Assembly (NCBI RefSeq): GCF_003987435.1
Contig: NZ_PIQG01000002.1
Coordinates: 248,001 to 312,000 of the forward strand
DNA from: Pseudidiomarina taiwanensis
GTDB lineage: Bacteria; Pseudomonadota; Gammaproteobacteria; Enterobacterales; Alteromonadaceae
Direction of reading: 5' to 3'
DNA: 64,000 bases
The position numbers were made by a program, and so were the translations under genes. The notes below the pieces were generated by a model, which saw only the letters and a program-made list of their open reading frames with translations, was not told where the DNA came from and ran no database searches. Positions 45,836 through 56,449 of the stretch are shown here, in pieces (position 1 is the first letter of the stretch; every line of letters starts with the position of its first letter).

Positions 45836-47347
45836 TTATTTCTTCCGCTTAATAAACTTCATCAAACGCTTGCGCTTGCGCTGTTGCGATAGGGTCAGCT
45901 GATTCTTCTTGCCGGCATACGGGTTCACCGACTCACGGAACTCGACTTTAATGGGCGTACCCATAACGCCAAGGGCTTTGCGGAAGTAATTGATCAAATA
46001 GCGCTGATAGGAATTCGGCAACTTGGTCACTTGGTTGCCGTGAATGATCACCCGCGGTGGGTTGTAGCCGCCGGCATGCGCATATTTTAATTTCACGCGA
46101 CGCCCAGAAACCAAAGGTGGTTGATGCTCTTCGGTGGCCATTTCCATAATCCGGGTGAGCTTAGAGGTGCCAACCCGCTGGGTTGCTGAAGCATAGGCCT
46201 CTTGCACCGATTCGAACAGATTGCCGACCCCTGAGCCATGTAGCGCAGAGATAAAATGCACCCGGGCGAAGTCGACAAAGCCCAAGCGGCGGTCAAGTTC
46301 GCGCTTGATTTCATCGCGCTGATCTTGGCTCAAGCCATCCCATTTATTTACCGCAATCACAATCGAACGGCCGGCATTTAAGGCAAAGCCAATTAAGTTA
46401 AGGTCTTGATCCGAGATAGTTTCGCGGGCATCGAGAACACACAACACGACGTTGGCATCTTCAATTGCTTGTAAAGTCTTAATCACCGAGAACTTCTCGA
46501 CGGTTTCGTCAATCCGACCACGGCGCCGCACCCCAGCCGTGTCAATGAGGATATACTCACGATCATCGCGCTGCATGGGAATATACACCGAATCCCGAGT
46601 CGTCCCGGGCATATCGTAAACCACCACCCGCTCCTCGCCGAGAATGCGGTTGGTTAAGGTCGATTTACCGACGTTCGGACGCCCGATAATCGCCAATTTA
46701 AGGGGCAGTGCCTCATAATCAATTTGGTCATGCTCAAGCTCAGGTGAACCAGGCTCAGCATAAACAATTTCACCCTCGGCATCGTAGACTATCTCGCCAT
46801 CTTCATCGCGCAGTGGCTCAGGCTCTTGCTCGGTGATTTTTAGCTCAGGATACGCTTCAAGCAATGGGTTAAAGCACTTTTGCAGAAGCTGTTCAACGCC
46901 ACGACCATGCGCTGCAGCAATGCCATAGACATTCCCCAGACCGAGTTCAAAGAAATCTGCTTGGGCAGAATTGGCGTCAATGCCATCGATTTTGTTGGCG
47001 ACCACGTAAGCTTTTTTGTTGATGCGCCGCAAGTGCTGAGCGATGCCTTGGTCGGCTGGGGTGATGCCATCGCGGGCATCCACCATAAAGAGGACGACAT
47101 CCGCTTCATCAATCGCGCGCAATGACTGCGCCGCCATTTCAGCATCGATGCCCTCTTCATCGCCATGCACACCGGCTGTGTCGATGACGATAAATTGGTA
47201 GCCATCATAGTTGGCTTGACCGTATTTACGGTCGCGGGTAAGCCCCGGAAAGTCTGCAACCAGTGCGTCGCGGGTGCGGGTTAACCGATTGAATAAGGTT
47301 GATTTGCCCACATTGGGGCGGCCCACAAGGGCGACCACTGGTAACAT
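45836..47347 (-). CDS. der: Ribosome biogenesis GTPase Der (EngA)
   Basis: A 503-residue double GTPase with two P-loops, [20 protein letters not shown] and [20 protein letters not shown], two DTAG boxes ([24 protein letters not shown]) and NKID/NKWD motifs, followed by a KH-like domain and a Lys/Arg-rich tail. It acts in 50S subunit maturation. An acidic linker ([18 protein letters not shown]) joins the G domains. It is the last gene of the bamB-der pair, 4 bases after bamB. Confidence 0.97.
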   Translation of the reverse strand: MLPVVALVGRPNVGKSTLFNRLTRTRDALVADFPGLTRDRKYGQANYDGYQFIVIDTAGVHGDEEGIDAEMAAQSLRAIDEADVVLFMVDARDGITPADQGIAQHLRRINKKAYVVANKIDGIDANSAQADFFELGLGNVYGIAAAHGRGVEQLLQKCFNPLLEAYPELKITEQEPEPLRDEDGEIVYDAEGEIVYAEPGSPELEHDQIDYEALPLKLAIIGRPNVGKSTLTNRILGEERVVVYDMPGTTRDSVYIPMQRDDREYILIDTAGVRRRGRIDETVEKFSVIKTLQAIEDANVVLCVLDARETISDQDLNLIGFALNAGRSIVIAVNKWDGLSQDQRDEIKRELDRRLGFVDFARVHFISALHGSGVGNLFESVQEAYASATQRVGTSKLTRIMEMATEEHQPPLVSGRRVKLKYAHAGGYNPPRVIIHGNQVTKLPNSYQRYLINYFRKALGVMGTPIKVEFRESVNPYAGKKNQLTLSQQRKRKRLMKFIKRKK

Positions 47348-47351
47348 ATTT

Positions 47352-48557
47352 TTAGAGCCCTAACGCGAGCACGCTGCCATCGCGCAATTGCAGATACATG
47401 GTATCGCCTGCGACAATTGGAGCGGTATAAATTTCGCTGTCTAATTCTAAGCGGCCAACGTTTTCACCCGAGCCTGCCGCTAAAAAGTGTAAAAAGCCAA
47501 AGCGATCGCCGACCACGATGTAATCGCCAAAGCGCACGGGTTCAGTCACACTGCGGCCTTGGAAATCGTCATTTGACCAGAGCTCGATCCCACCGTTAAC
47601 GTCAACGGCATAGACGCTGTCTTGGCTATCGGTCAGATACAGACGCCCTAGGGTGTAGCTCATATCGCGATAAGAGCTGTACTCGCGTTGCCATAAGATC
47701 CGACCGCTGCGTAATTCAACCGCTGATAATTGGCCGTTGTAGGCAATTGAGTAGGCGGCTGTGCCTGAGATAATCGGTTGCACGTCTGAATCGACCAAAC
47801 GCTGCAATTCAGTTGCCCCTTGCGGCACGGCTAATCGGGCTTCCCAGGCTTCTTGACCGTTATCAAGTACGGCGACTTTGAGCTTGCCGTTGGCCGTACC
47901 AAATAATACCCCGCCGTTGGTCACAGCTGGTGCGCCGGTGCCACGTAGGCTCAGCGCAGGTACGTCGGTACCAAGGGTCCAAATTTCTTCGCCGGTTTGT
48001 TCGCTTAGTGCAACAATAGTGCCAGAGCCAGTGTTCAATACCACGATACCGTCGCTGACCACAGGGTCGGTTAAGACTTCGCCATCCACGCTGGCTTGCC
48101 AGAACAATGAACCGTCTTCGGCGTTCAATGCCAATAAGGTGCCATTCTCACTGCCCAAGTACACTTGAGTTTGCGATGGGTTAGTGCTTAAACCACCGGC
48201 AATGCGAAACGGTTCGCTTGGGAAAATCCAGCCATCGCCTTCGCTACCGAGCAGTTCACGCACGTCGATTTGCCACACCAATGCGCCGGTTGCGGCGTTC
48301 ATTGCACGGACTTCGCCGGCACGGTCTGCGGCAATAACATAGTCCTTCACTTTAACTGGGTGCAGGCGCGAAAAGAAACTACCGACGCCATCCCCTACTT
48401 CGCCTTGCCACAAGATATTGGCTGGCACGCTGGTAGTGAGCGGCTGTAGCTCTTTATAGGTTTTCTCATCGTCGCTATAGCCAAGCAGTGAGCAGCCTGA
48501 GACGAGGCTCAAGCTGGCGGCGATTAGGCTGTAGCGTACAAAACTGGTTAATTTCAT
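47352..48557 (-). CDS. bamB: Outer-membrane assembly lipoprotein BamB
   Basis: A 401-residue lipoprotein (signal [17 protein letters not shown]) forming an eight-bladed beta-propeller; repeats such as [30 protein letters not shown] and [20 protein letters not shown] are visible. BamB aids BamA in inserting outer-membrane barrels. Its ATG overlaps the yfgM stop by 4 bases. Confidence 0.95.
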   Translation of the reverse strand: MKLTSFVRYSLIAASLSLVSGCSLLGYSDDEKTYKELQPLTTSVPANILWQGEVGDGVGSFFSRLHPVKVKDYVIAADRAGEVRAMNAATGALVWQIDVRELLGSEGDGWIFPSEPFRIAGGLSTNPSQTQVYLGSENGTLLALNAEDGSLFWQASVDGEVLTDPVVSDGIVVLNTGSGTIVALSEQTGEEIWTLGTDVPALSLRGTGAPAVTNGGVLFGTANGKLKVAVLDNGQEAWEARLAVPQGATELQRLVDSDVQPIISGTAAYSIAYNGQLSAVELRSGRILWQREYSSYRDMSYTLGRLYLTDSQDSVYAVDVNGGIELWSNDDFQGRSVTEPVRFGDYIVVGDRFGFLHFLAAGSGENVGRLELDSEIYTAPIVAGDTMYLQLRDGSVLALGL

Positions 48558-49168
48558 GAATCCGCCGGGATGCTTTTCAGTTTGATTTCGGCCAGTTGTG
48601 ACTGGTACTCGACTGTATCAATTGCGGCTTGATAGGCACTGCGTGCGCCGGCTAAGTCGCCTTGTGCTTGCAACACATCGCCGCGCAACTCGTGGCTCAT
48701 GCCTTCAAACCCTGCAACTGTGCTGGCGACCGTTAACGCATCTAAGGCACCGCTGAAGTCTTGTTGGGCTAGGCGCACGCGCGCTTCACGCACTGCTGCA
48801 ACACCTTTTACTGAGCCTTCGGCCTGCTCACGCACGCCTTGATAAAGACTAGCTGCTTGCGCTAAATCATCGTTTTGAATGGCCGCACGCGCCAGCTCAA
48901 ATGCTGCAAGTTGGCCCATAATGGCGTCGCCATTTTCAGCAATAAAGGTTTGCGCGCTGCCGCTTGCAGCCTCGGCATCTTGCTCGAGCTCAGCGATAAT
49001 CGCAGCGTACTGCTCGGCTTGTGCTTCTTGCCCAGCGCGGACGCTGTTGTCGTAATATTGCCAGCCGTAAAACAGGGCAAAACCAATCACTAAACCAGCG
49101 ATAATGCCGCGGCCATGCTCTGCCCACCAGGCTTTAATCTGTTCGACTTGTTGTTCTTCTGTTTCCAT
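48554..49168 (-). CDS. yfgM: Periplasmic chaperone/ancillary SecYEG translocon subunit YfgM
   Basis: A 204-residue protein with a short cytoplasmic N-terminus (METEEQQVEQIKAWWAEHGR), one membrane helix (GIIAGLVIGFALFYGWQYYD) and TPR-like helices outside. YfgM associates with SecYEG and PpiD and hands secreted proteins to periplasmic chaperones. It lies between hisS and bamB as in E. coli. Confidence 0.92.
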   Translation of the reverse strand: METEEQQVEQIKAWWAEHGRGIIAGLVIGFALFYGWQYYDNSVRAGQEAQAEQYAAIIAELEQDAEAASGSAQTFIAENGDAIMGQLAAFELARAAIQNDDLAQAASLYQGVREQAEGSVKGVAAVREARVRLAQQDFSGALDALTVASTVAGFEGMSHELRGDVLQAQGDLAGARSAYQAAIDTVEYQSQLAEIKLKSIPADS

Positions 49169-49204
49169 GGTCTTTCCTTCCGTACTTGCCCGTTCCTACA
49201 ACGC

Positions 49205-50467
49205 TTACAGCGCGCGGATAACTGCATCAATTTGAGTGAATTCTTGATCGGCTTGGTCACGATCGCGCAAGTGTTTCAGCTGGTAAGTCTCGATGCCCCC
49301 ATCCATAAACACCACTAATCCGTATTCGGCCCCTGATTTATCAGCTTTGTTGAGCTTTTTCTTCAGCGCTTGGCTGCCGCTGTGCACTTGTACTTTAAGC
49401 CCAATTTGGCCATCGCGTAGCTGTTCGGCAACGCGTAAAACGATAAGTTCCGCCTCCGCATTGCCGGCCATGACATAGAGGTCGGTACTGCGGCTGGATG
49501 GGATTTTACCTTGTGCTTCGAGCAATAACACTAAGCGCTCAATGCCCATGGCAAAGCCCACCCCCGGCGTTGGTTTACCGCCGAGTTGTTCAACCAAGCC
49601 ATCATAACGGCCCCCGGCACACACGGTGCCTTGCGCGCCAAGTTCAGTGGTGACCCACTCGAACACGGTGCGGTTGTAATAATCTAAGCCGCGCACCAAG
49701 CGCTCGTTTAAGGTATAACGAATGCCAGCGGCATCAAGACGGGTGCACAAACCTTCGAAATGGTCGCGTGATTCGTCATCCCAATAGTCTGATAAGCGCG
49801 GCGCGTTCGCAAGAATTGCTTGGGTTTGCGGCGACTTGCTATCGAGCACGCGCAGCACGTTGCTATCAAGGCGGCGCTGCGAATCTTCATCGAGCTCGGC
49901 TTCGTGGGCACGCAAAAACTCACGCAAGGCATCACGATAGTTGGCACGCGCTTCGTTCGAGGCCAGCGAGTTTAATTGCAGCTCTACTTGGTCTTCGATG
50001 CCAAAGGCTTTCCAAAGCCGAGCTGACAATAGAATAATTTCGGCGTCGATATCTGGCCCTGGCATGCCAAAGGCTTCAATACCGAACTGATGAAACTGAC
50101 GATACCGGCCTTTTTGTGGACGCTCGTGACGAAACATCGGGCCCATATACCAAAGCCGTGGGGTTTGGTTGTAGAGCAAGCCATGCTCGTTGCCGGCACG
50201 GACACAACTTGCGGTGCCTTCTGGGCGCAGCGTCAGGCTATCACCGTTGCGATCGTCGAAGGTGTACATTTCTTTTTCGACGATATCGGTGACTTCACCG
50301 ATTGAGCGTTTGAAAAGGTCGGTGCTTTCGAGCACCGGCATGCGAATTTCTTCGTATGAATAGGCGCTTGCCACTTGGCGCAGCACGCCCTCAACATATT
50401 GCCAAGCCGGTGATTGGCTGGGCAACAGGTCGTTCATTCCGCGAATTGCTTGAATATTTTTGGCCAC
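49205..50467 (-). CDS. hisS: Histidyl-tRNA synthetase
   Basis: A 420-residue class II synthetase: [12 protein letters not shown] at the start, [14 protein letters not shown] (motif 2 region), [35 protein letters not shown] (histidine-binding) and [20 protein letters not shown]. The start codon is GTG (50465-50467) and the sequence [12 protein letters not shown] matches the family N-terminus. It charges tRNA-His in the cytoplasm. Confidence 0.97.
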   Translation of the reverse strand: MAKNIQAIRGMNDLLPSQSPAWQYVEGVLRQVASAYSYEEIRMPVLESTDLFKRSIGEVTDIVEKEMYTFDDRNGDSLTLRPEGTASCVRAGNEHGLLYNQTPRLWYMGPMFRHERPQKGRYRQFHQFGIEAFGMPGPDIDAEIILLSARLWKAFGIEDQVELQLNSLASNEARANYRDALREFLRAHEAELDEDSQRRLDSNVLRVLDSKSPQTQAILANAPRLSDYWDDESRDHFEGLCTRLDAAGIRYTLNERLVRGLDYYNRTVFEWVTTELGAQGTVCAGGRYDGLVEQLGGKPTPGVGFAMGIERLVLLLEAQGKIPSSRSTDLYVMAGNAEAELIVLRVAEQLRDGQIGLKVQVHSGSQALKKKLNKADKSGAEYGLVVFMDGGIETYQLKHLRDRDQADQEFTQIDAVIRAL

Positions 50468-50521
50468 GTCAGTTCAATTCTATTGCTAGGTTTAATTTTG
50501 AGCGCGCTAGTATACCGCAGC

Positions 50522-51631
50522 TTACGCCTGCTTCACAGGAATCTTCTCGGCATTTAGCTGTTTTACTTTGGCGCGGATTTTCGCTTCGAGCTGATCCACG
50601 ATATCGGTGTTATCGATGCGCTCTTTTTGACGCTCGCCGTCGAGGTAAAAACCACTCTTATTTTTCGCCCCAGCAAGGCCAACTTGCGACACCAGTGCTT
50701 CGCCCGGGCCGTTGACGACACAACCAATAATCGACACGTCCATCGGTGTGGTAATGTCTTCGAGGCGCTGCTCAAGGGCGTTAACGGTCCCAATCACATC
50801 AAATTCTTGGCGGGAGCAGCTTGGGCAGGCGATAAAATTGATACCGCGGCTGCGAATGCGCAGTGATTTGAGAATATCAAAACCAACTTTGATTTCTTCG
50901 ACTGGGTCGGCAGCCAGGCTAACCCTGATGGTATCGCCGATGCCTTCGGCTAATAGCATGCCAAGGCCAATGGCTGATTTGACCGAGCCGCCACGCAAGC
51001 CACCGGCCTCAGTGATGCCAAGGTGCAGCGGTTGTTCGATTTGTTTGGCGAGTAAGCGATAGCTCTCGACCGCAAGGAAGACATCAGAGGCCTTCACGCT
51101 GACTTTGAAGTTTTGGAAATCAAGCCGATCGAGGATATCCACATGACGCATCGCTGATTCAACCAATGCCGCGGGAGTTGGCTCGCCGTATTTTTCTTGT
51201 AAGTCGCGTTCGAGTGAGCCGCCGTTTACGCCGATGCGAATGGGGATGTTTTTATCGCGAGCAGCGTCGACCACGGCTCGAATGCGTTGTTCGTTACCGA
51301 TATTACCTGGATTAATGCGCAGGCAATCGACGCCATATTCGGCCACTTTCAGCGCGATACGATAATCGAAATGAATATCTGCAACCAGCGGCACTGGACT
51401 TTGGGCTTTAATGTGTTTAAAGGCCTCTGCGGCATCCATGGTCGGCACACTGACCCGGACAATATCGGCGCCGGCTGCGGCAATAGCTTTGACTTGTGCA
51501 ACTGTGGCGGCGACATCTGTGGTTTCGGTATTGGTCATGGACTGCACAGCAATGGGCGCGCCGTCACCGATGGGGACATTACCTACATAAATTCTACGAC
51601 ATGGGCGTCGCTTAATCGGATTGTCTAACAC
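50522..51631 (-). CDS. ispG: 4-hydroxy-3-methylbut-2-enyl-diphosphate synthase
   Basis: A 369-residue [4Fe-4S] enzyme of the MEP isoprenoid pathway: [20 protein letters not shown], the TIM-barrel segment [20 protein letters not shown] and the cluster-binding CPSCSR plus [10 protein letters not shown]. It reduces MEcPP to HMBPP. The start appears to be GTG (51629-51631). Same position, between rodZ and hisS, as in E. coli. Confidence 0.96.
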   Translation of the reverse strand: MLDNPIKRRPCRRIYVGNVPIGDGAPIAVQSMTNTETTDVAATVAQVKAIAAAGADIVRVSVPTMDAAEAFKHIKAQSPVPLVADIHFDYRIALKVAEYGVDCLRINPGNIGNEQRIRAVVDAARDKNIPIRIGVNGGSLERDLQEKYGEPTPAALVESAMRHVDILDRLDFQNFKVSVKASDVFLAVESYRLLAKQIEQPLHLGITEAGGLRGGSVKSAIGLGMLLAEGIGDTIRVSLAADPVEEIKVGFDILKSLRIRSRGINFIACPSCSRQEFDVIGTVNALEQRLEDITTPMDVSIIGCVVNGPGEALVSQVGLAGAKNKSGFYLDGERQKERIDNTDIVDQLEAKIRAKVKQLNAEKIPVKQA

Positions 51632-51684
51632 CGCTTCACCTATATTCTTGGCTTATATTCTATTTGTTCGCCGCTAGCGCGTTA

Positions 51685-52704
51685 TTACTCGCCACCTAAA
51701 GTCATGGTGACTGAGCGGCCGCGACGATATCCACTTAAATCGACTGGCTCGCCATTATACGTCATTTCAACCGCGTCAGGTTTACATAGAATAATAGCAA
51801 AAGGTGCCTGCCCTTGTAATGGCATTCGATAGCCATTTGCTTTCACGCCGATGGCAATCTCTTCACCGGTGGCATCGACGACTTTTACCCAACACGCATC
51901 GCTGAAGGTCATGACCAGGCTATCGAGGCTACTGGCGGGCTCGGTTGGCGTTGGCGCTGGCTCGGGCTCTGGCTCGGGCTCTGGCTCGGGTTGCGGCTCT
52001 GACTCGGTTTCAGCTATTGCTTCGGCTTGTAGATCGGATTGTTGTTGCTCCGCAGCTATCGGTTCTTGAACCGGTTCTGCGGCTGTATCGATTCCACTAT
52101 CTGCCATAACTTGAGAGCGAACTTCAGCTTCCGTTGGAGAGCTTTTTCCTGGTTCAAAAGCTGGCTGTGACTGAGAACGTGGCCGCACACTTACTGCTAT
52201 TTTTGACTCATCTTGATTAGCAATAAACTCAGCTTGAGTCGGAGCATCATCCGAGCCAGTGATTGTATTTATGCGAAAATCACTCTCTTGAATCCACCAA
52301 ATAATCGCGGCACCAAGGACGATTGCAATAATGATATAACTGGCCCATTTCAGTCGATTATCGTTACGCTCACGAATGTGCTGCTGTGAGAAGCTTTGCA
52401 TTTTCACATTCGATTCGACATCGGTGTCACCGCGAATATTCTCATAAGCTCGCAACAATTGTTCGGCATCGAGTTCCAGTACCCTAGCAATCGCTCGCAA
52501 ATATCCTCGCAGGAAGGTCGAGCTGGCCAAGCCTTCATACTGATCTTGTTCGATCCCTTTGACAACGGCTAAGCGCAAGCGCAGATGATCAGCTAACTCT
52601 TGCTCGGTCATCCCCGCCTCTTGGCGCGCCGAACGAATCATGCTGCCTGGACTGTTGGTTAGTTGCTGTTCATTCGCATCAGCTGATTTTTTACGATTAC
52701 TCAT
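51685..52704 (-). CDS. rodZ: Cytoskeleton-associated protein RodZ
   Basis: About 339 residues from ATG 52704. Cytoplasmic helix-turn-helix (GSMIRSARQEAGMTEQELAD), membrane helix (WASYIIIAIVLGAAIIWWIQ), an acidic linker with a Glu-Pro run ([16 protein letters not shown]) and a periplasmic DUF4115 domain (VMTFSDACWVKVVDATGEEI). RodZ links MreB to the wall elongation machinery. It overlaps pilW by 8 bases. An upstream in-frame start at 52713 is possible. Confidence 0.93.
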   Translation of the reverse strand: MSNRKKSADANEQQLTNSPGSMIRSARQEAGMTEQELADHLRLRLAVVKGIEQDQYEGLASSTFLRGYLRAIARVLELDAEQLLRAYENIRGDTDVESNVKMQSFSQQHIRERNDNRLKWASYIIIAIVLGAAIIWWIQESDFRINTITGSDDAPTQAEFIANQDESKIAVSVRPRSQSQPAFEPGKSSPTEAEVRSQVMADSGIDTAAEPVQEPIAAEQQQSDLQAEAIAETESEPQPEPEPEPEPEPAPTPTEPASSLDSLVMTFSDACWVKVVDATGEEIAIGVKANGYRMPLQGQAPFAIILCKPDAVEMTYNGEPVDLSGYRRGRSVTMTLGGE

Positions 52705-53476
52705 AACTCTCATCTTTCAATTGTTGGGCCTGGCCTGAAGTTGGGAACCGGGCCTGTAATAATTCGGCAAACTGAGCGCGCTTAGCGGGCTTGCGTTGAA
52801 CTTCCGCCAGTTGGACTTCGAGCCATAAATACTCTGCGGTTAAGCGCGGCTGCGCGGCGCGGCGCGCGAGCACGACTTCGGTATCACTGAAACGTCTGAG
52901 TTTTAGGAGCATCCGCGCGTAGCTTTCTAAAATTTCGACGTTATTCGGGCTGTGATTAAGCGCCAGCTTGTAATAATTTTCAGCACTCTTGTAGCGGTTA
53001 TGATCCGCGGCACAGAGCGCGGCATTCTCATAGGTGTCCGCGACCCGCACATAATTGGTTTGGGCAATGGCTTTGTTAAAGAGTTCATCCGCCTCATCAG
53101 GACGACTTTGCGAGCAGAGTAAGACGCCGAGATTGTTGAGGGTGTCGCCATCGTCGGGTTTGAGTCTTAGCGCATAACGATAGTTTTGCTCGGCTTGGCC
53201 GTATTCTTGCACTTGCTGGAAATAAAAGGCTAAACCGGTGTAGATTTCTGGCATCCGCGGCGCGAAATCTCGAGCTCGCTCAAGGTTGGCGCGGGCTTGG
53301 GTAAAGTTGCCGGCACGTAAATATTGCAAACCGAGCGCTAAGCGGGTGCGCGCGGCTTCGTTGGCATCGAATTGTTGTGCGGGTTGGTCTTTACCATCCA
53401 CTGTGCGCTGGCTGACGCAGCCGCTGAGCCCAAGGCTGAGGAGCGCGCACAGCATCAGTGTCGCAAACGTTCGCAT
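52697..53476 (-). CDS. pilW: Type IV pilus biogenesis lipoprotein PilW/PilF
   Basis: A 259-residue lipoprotein (signal FATLMLCALLSLGLSGC) with TPR repeats (LALGLQYLRAGNFTQARANL, IYTGLAFYFQQVQEYGQAEQ, DTLNNLGVLLCSQSRPDEAD). It is the pilotin that brings the PilQ secretin to the outer membrane in type IV pilus systems. Located between rlmN and rodZ as in many gammaproteobacteria. Pilus genes themselves are not in the window. Confidence 0.92.
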   Translation of the reverse strand: MRTFATLMLCALLSLGLSGCVSQRTVDGKDQPAQQFDANEAARTRLALGLQYLRAGNFTQARANLERARDFAPRMPEIYTGLAFYFQQVQEYGQAEQNYRYALRLKPDDGDTLNNLGVLLCSQSRPDEADELFNKAIAQTNYVRVADTYENAALCAADHNRYKSAENYYKLALNHSPNNVEILESYARMLLKLRRFSDTEVVLARRAAQPRLTAEYLWLEVQLAEVQRKPAKRAQFAELLQARFPTSGQAQQLKDESYE

Positions 53477-53550
53477 GATGAGGCCCTTGTTGCTGGTTAG
53501 GCTCTTATACTACCCCAGTGTTTAAGGTTCTGAAAGCGCTGGTTTTTGCT

Positions 53551-54684
53551 TTACACGGCCTTAACGCTGATGCCATCACCGCCACGCTGGGCTTGTTGGC
53601 GCTTGAGGATGCGCTTGGTGCGGTCGATGACATCACCGACGAGCTGACCACAGGCTGCGTCAATATCGTCACCACGGGTCTTCCGGACCATCACTGTGTA
53701 GCCGTGACCTTGTAAGACTTTGGCGAAGCGATCAATGCGCGAATTACTACTGCGCCCGTATTGATTGCCCGGGAACGGGTTAAATGGAATCAGGTTGATC
53801 TTGCTTGGCGTGCCTTTGAGCACGCGCGCCAGCTCTTCGGCTTGCTCCATCGAGTCGTTGACATGATCAAGCATGACGTATTCGATGGTGACGGCTTTGT
53901 TGGCTTTCGAACCGTCGATGTAGTGGCGACTTGCTTCCAGGAATTCGGCGATATTGTATTTCTTATTAATCGGCACAATCTCGTCGCGCAATGCGTTATT
54001 CGGTGCGTGCAAGCTAATCGCTAAAGCGACATCGATTTCTTCTTTGAGCTTATAAAGCGCTGGCACCACGCCCGAGGTTGAGAGGGTGACGCGCCGCTTT
54101 GACAGGCCAAAGCCCCAGTCATCAAGCATCAGCTCCATTGCGGGCACCACGTTGTTGAGGTTGAGCAGTGGCTCGCCCATCCCCATCATGACGACGTTGG
54201 TCACAGGCTTGATGCCGGTTTCACCAAAAGCTCCAAGGAGCTTACTCACCCGCCACACTTGGCCAATGATTTCAGCGACCCGCAAGTTGCGGTTAAAGCC
54301 CTGTTGGGCAGTTGAGCAGAAGGTGCACTCAAGCGCACAGCCGACTTGCGAGCTGACACATAAGGTGGCGCGGCCTTCTTCTGGGATCCACACGGTTTCC
54401 ACGTCTTGCCCGTCGAATAGGGTCATCGCGAATTTGATGGTGCCGTCGCTCGACTGTTGCTGAACGCGGACTTCTGGCGCTTTGATTTCAGCGATTTGCT
54501 GGAGCTTTTCGCGCAGCGCTTTGTTGAGGTTGGTCATCTGCTCGAAATCGTCGACACAATAGTGATAAATCCACTTCATCACCTGGTCGGCGCGAAATGG
54601 CTTTTCACCAAGCTCTTGAAAGAATTCGCGCAATTGCTTGCGGTTCAAATCAAGAAGATTAATTTTTTTGTCGACTGCATTCAT
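53551..54684 (-). CDS. rlmN: Dual-specificity rRNA/tRNA adenine-C2 methyltransferase
   Basis: A radical-SAM enzyme of about 377 residues from ATG 54684 ([13 protein letters not shown]). The cluster motif is [15 protein letters not shown]; other motifs are [29 protein letters not shown] and the C-terminal [15 protein letters not shown] with the methyl-accepting cysteine. It makes 2-methyladenosine at 23S A2503 and in some tRNAs. The open frame to 54735 adds an unlikely leader. Confidence 0.96.
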   Translation of the reverse strand: MNAVDKKINLLDLNRKQLREFFQELGEKPFRADQVMKWIYHYCVDDFEQMTNLNKALREKLQQIAEIKAPEVRVQQQSSDGTIKFAMTLFDGQDVETVWIPEEGRATLCVSSQVGCALECTFCSTAQQGFNRNLRVAEIIGQVWRVSKLLGAFGETGIKPVTNVVMMGMGEPLLNLNNVVPAMELMLDDWGFGLSKRRVTLSTSGVVPALYKLKEEIDVALAISLHAPNNALRDEIVPINKKYNIAEFLEASRHYIDGSKANKAVTIEYVMLDHVNDSMEQAEELARVLKGTPSKINLIPFNPFPGNQYGRSSNSRIDRFAKVLQGHGYTVMVRKTRGDDIDAACGQLVGDVIDRTKRILKRQQAQRGGDGISVKAV

Positions 54685-54706
54685 AACCAAACTCGTTTTT
54701 TTGATC

Positions 54707-54748
54707 AAAAACCCGCGGCGGAAGCATGGCCTCACGCACCGCGGGTTT
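54707..54748 (-). terminator. Terminator downstream of ndk
   Basis: AACCCGCGG pairs with CCGCGGGTT across a loop that can form an inner stem, followed by T residues on the minus strand. It lies 30 bases after the ndk stop and before rlmN. Confidence 0.7.
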
Positions 54749-54777
54749 GTTAACGCTAGTGCTATGCTGGTGTCAGC

Positions 54778-55209
54778 TTAGCGAGTACGTGGGCAGATTT
54801 CTTCGTCGCTGAAGAAATAAGCAATTTCACGTGCTGCTGAAGTTGCTGAGTCAGAGCCATGGACAGCATTTTCGTCGATGGTTTCAGCATAGTCTGCGCG
54901 TAAAGTTCCTGCCAGTGCATCAGCTGGGTTAGTGGCACCCATGATGTCACGGTGACGCTTCACTGCGTCTTCAGCTTCAAGTACTTGCACCATGATTGGG
55001 CCAGAAGTCATGAAGTCGACTAAAGCGCGGAAGAATGGGCGCTCGCTGTGCTCAGCGTAGAAGCCTTCTGCTTGCTCGGTGCTCAAGTGCATCATTTTTG
55101 CTGCAACAATACGGAAGCCCGCAGTTTCGAAACGGTTGTAGATACCACCGATCACATTTTTGCCAACCGCATCAGGTTTGATGATTGAAAGTGTACGTTC
55201 TAAAGCCAT
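54778..55209 (-). CDS. ndk: Nucleoside diphosphate kinase
   Basis: A 143-residue Ndk from ATG 55209 ([20 protein letters not shown]) with GGAGA upstream; the longer frame to 55284 is non-homologous. The phosphohistidine is in [16 protein letters not shown]. It equalises NTP and dNTP pools in the cytoplasm. The promoter region upstream contains two palindrome copies. Confidence 0.96.
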   Translation of the reverse strand: MALERTLSIIKPDAVGKNVIGGIYNRFETAGFRIVAAKMMHLSTEQAEGFYAEHSERPFFRALVDFMTSGPIMVQVLEAEDAVKRHRDIMGATNPADALAGTLRADYAETIDENAVHGSDSATSAAREIAYFFSDEEICPRTR

Positions 55210-55296
55210 GAGAATCTCCGCTTTTAGCTTAGTCAAAATTAAGTCGCGCGGATTATACGCTACCCCCACCCAAAACAAAAGCACCCCCCAAAAACA

Positions 55297-55313
55297 AGAG
55301 GGGCAGCCCCTCC
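55297..55313. repeat. Palindrome upstream of ndk (left copy of pair)
   Basis: AGAGGGGCAGCCCCTCC, central A, in the ndk-msrA spacer. Confidence 0.9.
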
Positions 55314-55373
55314 ATTTTCGAGCACAGGAATGCGGGCTGCAGGTCCGTTTTTACACAAATGTAGGAAAAACTG

Positions 55374-55392
55374 AAGGAGGGGCTGCCCCTCA
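55374..55392. repeat. Palindrome upstream of msrA (right copy of pair)
   Basis: AAGGAGGGGCTGCCCCTCA, central T, so inverted to the copy 60 bases to its left. It is followed by seven T on the plus strand. The rest of the 307-base ndk-msrA spacer shows no gene. Confidence 0.9.
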
Positions 55393-55516
55393 TTTTTTTG
55401 TAGGTGATCTTTTGGTTTGTGATCGGTCGTATTTGTGCTATATAGATGTTTAGACGTCTATTTATGACGTATAAAGGTTTCAGTGATTAAGGCTGTGGCG
55501 TGTAGGAGTTGAATGT

Positions 55517-56044
55517 ATGCAGCAAATTACCCTCGGGGGCGGTTGCTTTTGGTGTATTGAGGCGGCGTTTCGGCAGGTGCGTGGGATTGTCAGTGCGCAA
55601 TCGGGTTATAGTGGTGGCACGGTGCCGCAGCCGAGCTATGAGCAGGTATGCTCGGGGCAAACGGGGCATGTTGAGGTGGTGCAGTTAAATTTTGACCCTG
55701 AGGTGATCAGTGTGCGCGAAATTTATGAAATCTTTTTTACCCTGCACGATCCGACTCAGTTGAACCGGCAAGGCAATGACATTGGCCCGCAGTATCGTGG
55801 CGTGATTTTTTATCATAACGATGAGCAGCGTGAGCTGGCGGAGCAAATTATTGCTGAGATGACCCACGAGCAGACTTGGGATCAGCCGATTGTGACGGCG
55901 ATTGAGCCGGCGCAAACGTTTTGGCCGGCGGAGGATGCGCACGAGAATTATGTCGCCCGCAATCCACAGAATCCGTATTGCCAGGCGGTGATTCACCCGA
56001 AACTGGCGAAGTTTAAGAAAACCTTTGCCGATAAGCTGAATTAA
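55517..56044 (+). CDS. msrA: Peptide methionine sulfoxide reductase MsrA
   Basis: A 175-residue MsrA with the catalytic GGGCFWCIEAAFRQVRGI at the N-terminus, SGYSGGTVPQPSYEQVCSGQ and FFTLHDPTQLNRQGNDIGPQ. It reduces methionine-S-sulfoxide in proteins. The short form lacks any exported MsrB fusion, so it is cytoplasmic. TAGGAG lies eight bases before the ATG. Plus strand, ending at a bidirectional terminator shared with fdx. Confidence 0.96.
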   Translation: MQQITLGGGCFWCIEAAFRQVRGIVSAQSGYSGGTVPQPSYEQVCSGQTGHVEVVQLNFDPEVISVREIYEIFFTLHDPTQLNRQGNDIGPQYRGVIFYHNDEQRELAEQIIAEMTHEQTWDQPIVTAIEPAQTFWPAEDAHENYVARNPQNPYCQAVIHPKLAKFKKTFADKLN

Positions 56045-56051
56045 CCCCATC

Positions 56052-56079
56052 AAAAAAGGCGCCAACCGGCGCCTTTTTC
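56052..56079. terminator. Bidirectional terminator msrA / fdx
   Basis: AAAAAAGGCGCC-aacc-GGCGCCTTTTTC: a six-base-pair GC stem with A and T runs on either side, in the 46-base space between the convergent ends of msrA and fdx. Confidence 0.9.
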
Positions 56080-56090
56080 TCAAACTCACA

Positions 56091-56429
56091 TCAGTGGTTT
56101 TCTTTGGCGTGGTTAATCGTGTATTTCGGAATTTCCACAACCAAGTCTTCACCGCTAACAATCGACTGACAGCTCAAGCGTGAATCGGGATCTAAGCCCC
56201 AGGCTTTATCGAGCATGTCGTCTTCGTTTTCGCTCATTTCTGGCAGTGAATCGTAACCTTCACGGATATGCACGTGGCAGGTGGTGCAAGCGCAGACTTT
56301 TTCACAGGCGTGTTCGATACCAATGCCGTTGCGCAAGGCAACGTCGAGCACGGTCTCGCCATCTTGGGCCTCAACTGCTGCACCTTCTGGGCAGAGTTCT
56401 TCGTGAGGCAAAAATACGATTTGTGGCAT
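56091..56429 (-). CDS. fdx: [2Fe-2S] ferredoxin of the isc operon
   Basis: A 112-residue adrenodoxin-type ferredoxin: cysteines in HACEKVCACTTCHVHI and the fourth in DSRLSCQSI. It donates electrons for Fe-S cluster assembly on IscU. Last gene of iscRSUA-hscBA-fdx; no iscX is seen after it. Confidence 0.95.
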   Translation of the reverse strand: MPQIVFLPHEELCPEGAAVEAQDGETVLDVALRNGIGIEHACEKVCACTTCHVHIREGYDSLPEMSENEDDMLDKAWGLDPDSRLSCQSIVSGEDLVVEIPKYTINHAKENH

Positions 56430-56449
56430 ACAATTTCTCCGCTTATCGG

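Noticed and set aside
46698-46712. aggggcagtgcct in der
   Set aside because: Only half matches the palindrome; it encodes the LPLK segment normal for the second Der G domain.
55249-55262. ops-like GGGGGTAGCGTA upstream of ndk
   Set aside because: Differs from the ops core at a key position and precedes a short housekeeping gene; chance match.
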